Under the pieces are notes generated by a model. It had not been told where the DNA came from. It did not search any database and saw nothing but the letters and a program-made list of their open reading frames with translations. The translations under genes were made by a program, and so were the position numbers. 7,566 bases of DNA from Planctomycetales bacterium (GTDB lineage: Bacteria; Planctomycetota; Planctomycetia; Planctomycetales; Planctomycetaceae), in NCBI GenBank assembly GCA_020050375.1, contig JAGVKR010000193.1, positions 1-7,566 of the forward strand, read 5' to 3'. Of this stretch, positions 5,547 to 7,566 are shown piece by piece. Within the stretch, counting starts at the first letter, position 1. Every line of letters begins with the position of its first letter.

Positions 5547-6656
5547 ATGAGTGAACGCTGGATCGCCGATCGGATGTCGCGGATTGATGCTTCGGGGATC
5601 CGCAAGGTGTTCGACCTGGCGGTGAACATGAAGGATCCGATCAACCTCAGCATCGGCCAGCCCCACTTCGACACCCCCGAGCCGATCAAGCAGGCGCTGT
5701 CGCACGCCGTCGCCGCCGGCAAGAACGCCTACAGCCAGACACAGGGGATCGCGCCGCTGATCGACAAGCTCCAGGCGCAAGTCGCCGCCGAATATGGGCA
5801 CAGCGACCGCAAGGTGTTCATCACCAGCGGCACGAGCGGCGGGCTGATGCTCGCCCTCTCGGTGCTTGTGAATCCCGGCGACGAGGTGATCGTCTTCAAT
5901 CCCTGGTTCGTGATGTACAAGCATCTCACGACCCTTGCGGGAGGGAAAGTGGTCGAGATCGACACGTATCCCGAGTTCCGCATCGACCTCGACAAAGTCC
6001 GCGACGCCATCACTCCGCGGACCCGCGCCATTCTTGTCAACAGCCCGTCGAACCCCACCGGCTACGTCGCCACCGCCGCCGAGATGGAAGGCCTGGGGAA
6101 GCTCGCCGCCGAAAAGGACATCCCGCTGATCAGCGACGAGATTTACAAATCATTCTGCTACGACCGGCCGTTCGTCAGCCCGGCGAAATGGAACGAGCAG
6201 ACAATCGTGATCGACGGATTCAGCAAGTCGCACTCGATGACAGGCCTGCGGCTGGGATGGTGCCACGGTCCGCAGCACGTGATCCAGCAGATGCTCAAGC
6301 TCCAGCAGTTCACGTTTGTCTGCGCCCCGCACCCCGTGCAGTACGCCGGGCTCGTGGCGTGCGATTACGACATCTTCGACCGGGTCGCCGACTACAAACG
6401 CAAACGCGACTACATGCTCTCGCAACTCAAGGGAAACTACGAGATCCACGGCGCAGGCGGAGCGTTTTATCTGTTTCCCAAGGCTCCCTGGGGGACGGGC
6501 AGCGAGTTCGTTGCCGAAGCGATCCGCAACAATCTCTTGATCATCCCCGGCAACGTCTTCAGCCCCTTCGACACGCATTTCCGCATTTCGTACGCCGCCG
6601 AAGACCGCACTCTCGAGCGGGGCTGCGAAGTGCTGAACCGGATCGCGCGGAGATAG
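5547..6656 (+). CDS. Fold-type I PLP-dependent aminotransferase (class I/II)
   Basis: A 369-residue cytosolic enzyme that moves an amino group between an amino acid and a 2-oxo acid using pyridoxal phosphate (PLP). The catalytic set is complete. Lys227 in DGFSKSHSMTG forms the Schiff base. Asn169 in NSPSNPTG and Asp197 and Tyr200 in ISDEIY contact the PLP ring. SGTSGG (94-99) and Arg235 in GLRLGW contact the phosphate. Arg346 in HFRISYA is the expected substrate-carboxylate Arg. The start LSIGQPHFDTPEPIKQAL is typical of the aspartate/aromatic/alanine aminotransferase group. At 369 residues it is slightly shorter than many relatives (about 385-400), with a short N-terminal arm. Substrate cannot be read from the sequence; aspartate or a broad range is likely. 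It appears to be transcribed alone: the repeat region lies upstream and about 490 bp of non-coding DNA lies downstream. Confidence 0.93.
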   Translation: MSERWIADRMSRIDASGIRKVFDLAVNMKDPINLSIGQPHFDTPEPIKQALSHAVAAGKNAYSQTQGIAPLIDKLQAQVAAEYGHSDRKVFITSGTSGGLMLALSVLVNPGDEVIVFNPWFVMYKHLTTLAGGKVVEIDTYPEFRIDLDKVRDAITPRTRAILVNSPSNPTGYVATAAEMEGLGKLAAEKDIPLISDEIYKSFCYDRPFVSPAKWNEQTIVIDGFSKSHSMTGLRLGWCHGPQHVIQQMLKLQQFTFVCAPHPVQYAGLVACDYDIFDRVADYKRKRDYMLSQLKGNYEIHGAGGAFYLFPKAPWGTGSEFVAEAIRNNLLIIPGNVFSPFDTHFRISYAAEDRTLERGCEVLNRIARR

Positions 6657-7007
6657 GCAGCCGCGCTTCGGGTGCACTGGGTGTTTACCTGTCCCGGTTG
6701 ATGTGCTGGCAAATCGAGAGTGGACGCCACGTTTGCTCTCATGGGGATCATTCACGACATGGGCCACCTGAATCTTGCTTTGACGCCATTGAGGGCCACA
6801 AAATGGACGTTGGCAAACTGCGGACAATCATTCTAAAGCGTCCCGCGATCACTCCTCTCCTTTGTCTCTGAACCGCTTTCGCTCGTCAGAAGCATCCCCA
6901 GGATTAGCCCTGTCTCGATGAGGCAAGAGGATAAATGTCGGTGAAGTCGCTTGGACTGGAGTTGGTTCCGGCGTTATTTGGCACGGCACAACGAACGCCT
7001 GACTGTG

Positions 7008-7036
7008 GCCATTGGCTGGCAGCACGTCGCCATTGG
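7008..7036 (+). repeat. Two GCCATTGG direct repeats in the dprA upstream region
   Basis: GCCATTGG occurs at 7008-7015 and 7029-7036, starting exactly 21 bp apart, or about two helical turns. Each contains the small dyad CCA-T-TGG. The second copy ends 26 bp before the -35 of the dprA promoter, a sensible place for an activator or repressor site. With two 8-bp copies, chance is not excluded. Confidence 0.25.
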
Positions 7037-7062
7037 ATGTCATGATGGAACCGACCCTGGAA

Positions 7063-7091
7063 TTGGGCTGTCGCTGCTGCGCGGCTATAAT
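7063..7091 (+). promoter_or_regulatory. Promoter of dprA
   Basis: A perfect TATAAT (7086-7091) lies 17 bp after TTGGGC (7063-7068, 3 of 6 matches to TTGACA). Transcription would start near 7098, leaving a leader of about 50 nt before the dprA ATG. It is the best -10 box in the window, and its optimal spacing and position make a real promoter likely. Confidence 0.6.
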
Positions 7092-7147
7092 CGGTCAGTT
7101 GCGAGTGTTTCGGCCCTATCCCGTTGCTGTTTCTGCGGGCAATTTCG

Positions 7148-7566
7148 ATGAGCACTGCCGGACATCCCGAGCCCTTGCTGCTGGCGGCCTTGCGACTGAG
7201 CTTGATCGCCGGGATCGGTCCGCGGACGCAACAGTCGCTGCTGGCCCGGTTCGGGACGCCCCAGGCCGTATTCGAGGCCTCGGACGACGCGCTGCTCGAC
7301 GTCGAGGGAATCGGCCCCAAGCTGGCAGCAGCCATTCTGGCGGCGCGTCACGGGCATTCGGCCGAGCGCGAATGGGAACGCTCCCGCGAGCTGGGAATCG
7401 ATCTCGTCCTGCGCGGCTCCGCCAGTTACCCACGCCTCCTGGCCGAGATCTGCGACCCCCCGAGCGTCCTCTATTGCCGCGGTCGATTGGAGCCGCGCGA
7501 CGATCTTGCGGTCGCCATCGTCGGCTCGCGAAGGTGCACGGTCTACGGTCGCCAGCAGGCGGAGAA
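7148..7566 (+). CDS. dprA: DNA processing protein DprA, N-terminal part (3' end outside window)
   Basis: The frame is open from the ATG at 7148 to the window edge, 139 codons. DprA binds incoming single-stranded DNA during natural transformation and loads RecA onto it. Residues about 21-65 form a helix-hairpin-helix region with two hairpin turns: LIAGIGPRTQQSLLARFG and VEGIGPKLAAAIL. Then ASYPRLLAEICDPPSVLYCR (about 98-117) matches the conserved entry to the Rossmann-like domain, and VAIVGSRRCTVYGRQQAE (about 122-139) is the hallmark IVGSR motif of DprA/Smf proteins. The rest of the DNA-binding fold and any C-terminal winged helix lie beyond the window. The start is supported by family length and a modest GCGGG upstream. 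Planctomycetes commonly carry dprA, so its presence alone does not prove competence. Confidence 0.93.
   Translation, partial: MSTAGHPEPLLLAALRLSLIAGIGPRTQQSLLARFGTPQAVFEASDDALLDVEGIGPKLAAAILAARHGHSAEREWERSRELGIDLVLRGSASYPRLLAEICDPPSVLYCRGRLEPRDDLAVAIVGSRRCTVYGRQQAE

Larger units (their letters stand above)
6657..7147. other. Non-coding spacer upstream of dprA
   Basis: In this 491-bp stretch I see no convincing gene and no clear terminator for the aminotransferase. Much of it looks less GC-rich than the flanking genes. It holds a promoter at 7063-7091, two copies of GCCATTGG at 7008-7015 and 7029-7036, and one short reading frame (6935-7045) with a good ribosome site but nothing else in its favour. 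Confidence 0.65.

Noticed and set aside
5165..5550. Plus-strand open frames of about 97-105 codons across the inverted repeat
   Set aside because: Their apparent tripeptide repeats come from the 9-bp periodicity of the repeat arm. None has a good ribosome site, and the three frames overlap one another.
6150..6827. Minus-strand open frame of 225 codons opposite the aminotransferase
   Set aside because: The plus strand encodes a complete PLP enzyme with all catalytic residues across most of this range.
1..7566. CRISPR array, tRNA, rRNA, integrase, transposase or toxin-antitoxin pair
   Set aside because: I looked for direct-repeat arrays, tRNA T-loop signatures and recognisable protein families on both strands and found none.

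Overview
The window reads as chromosomal DNA of a planctomycete (phylum Planctomycetota, probably order Planctomycetales). This is inferred from protein style, not from a search. The DNA is GC-rich, genes are spaced with long non-coding stretches and there is little operon structure. The HolA N-terminus (MHATAFLK), the small Arg/Leu-rich 93-residue protein and the secreted jelly-roll plus barrel-like protein all look like planctomycete proteins. I see no phage, integrase, transposase, CRISPR array, tRNA or rRNA.

Layout. Bases 1-929 (minus) hold the N-terminal 309 codons of an exported protein, with a beta-sandwich-like region followed by what looks like the start of a glycoside-hydrolase-like barrel. 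A 403-bp divergent spacer follows, with a good minus-strand promoter and a structured leader. Bases 1333-1614 (plus) encode the 93-residue coiled-coil-like protein. It converges on an OmpA-domain lipoprotein (1644-2429, minus), which has its own promoter just downstream of holA. Bases 2650-3651 (minus) encode HolA, the delta subunit of the DNA polymerase III clamp loader. An 81-bp divergent spacer with a sigma-70-like promoter leads to 3733-5133 (plus), a divergent alpha-D-phosphohexomutase relative. That protein has an N-terminal Cys-rich module, altered catalytic loops and no recognisable domain 4. Bases 5134-5546 are non-coding and carry a perfect 43-bp inverted repeat around a 110-bp spacer. 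Bases 5547-6656 (plus) encode a fold-type I PLP aminotransferase. Bases 6657-7147 are non-coding except for a promoter with a perfect TATAAT. From 7148 to the window edge (plus) is the start of dprA, the RecA loader for incoming single-stranded DNA.

How the genes relate. Most genes appear to be single transcription units, so there is little evidence for one shared pathway. holA and dprA are both DNA-metabolism genes but lie about 3.5 kb apart on opposite strands, with unrelated genes between them. The most unusual items are the phosphohexomutase-like protein, which is probably a catalytically altered or sugar-phosphate-sensing relative, and the 43-bp inverted repeat just downstream of it, which resembles a MITE/REP-type dispersed element. 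Neither amounts to a demonstrated new system. Both make specific, checkable predictions.
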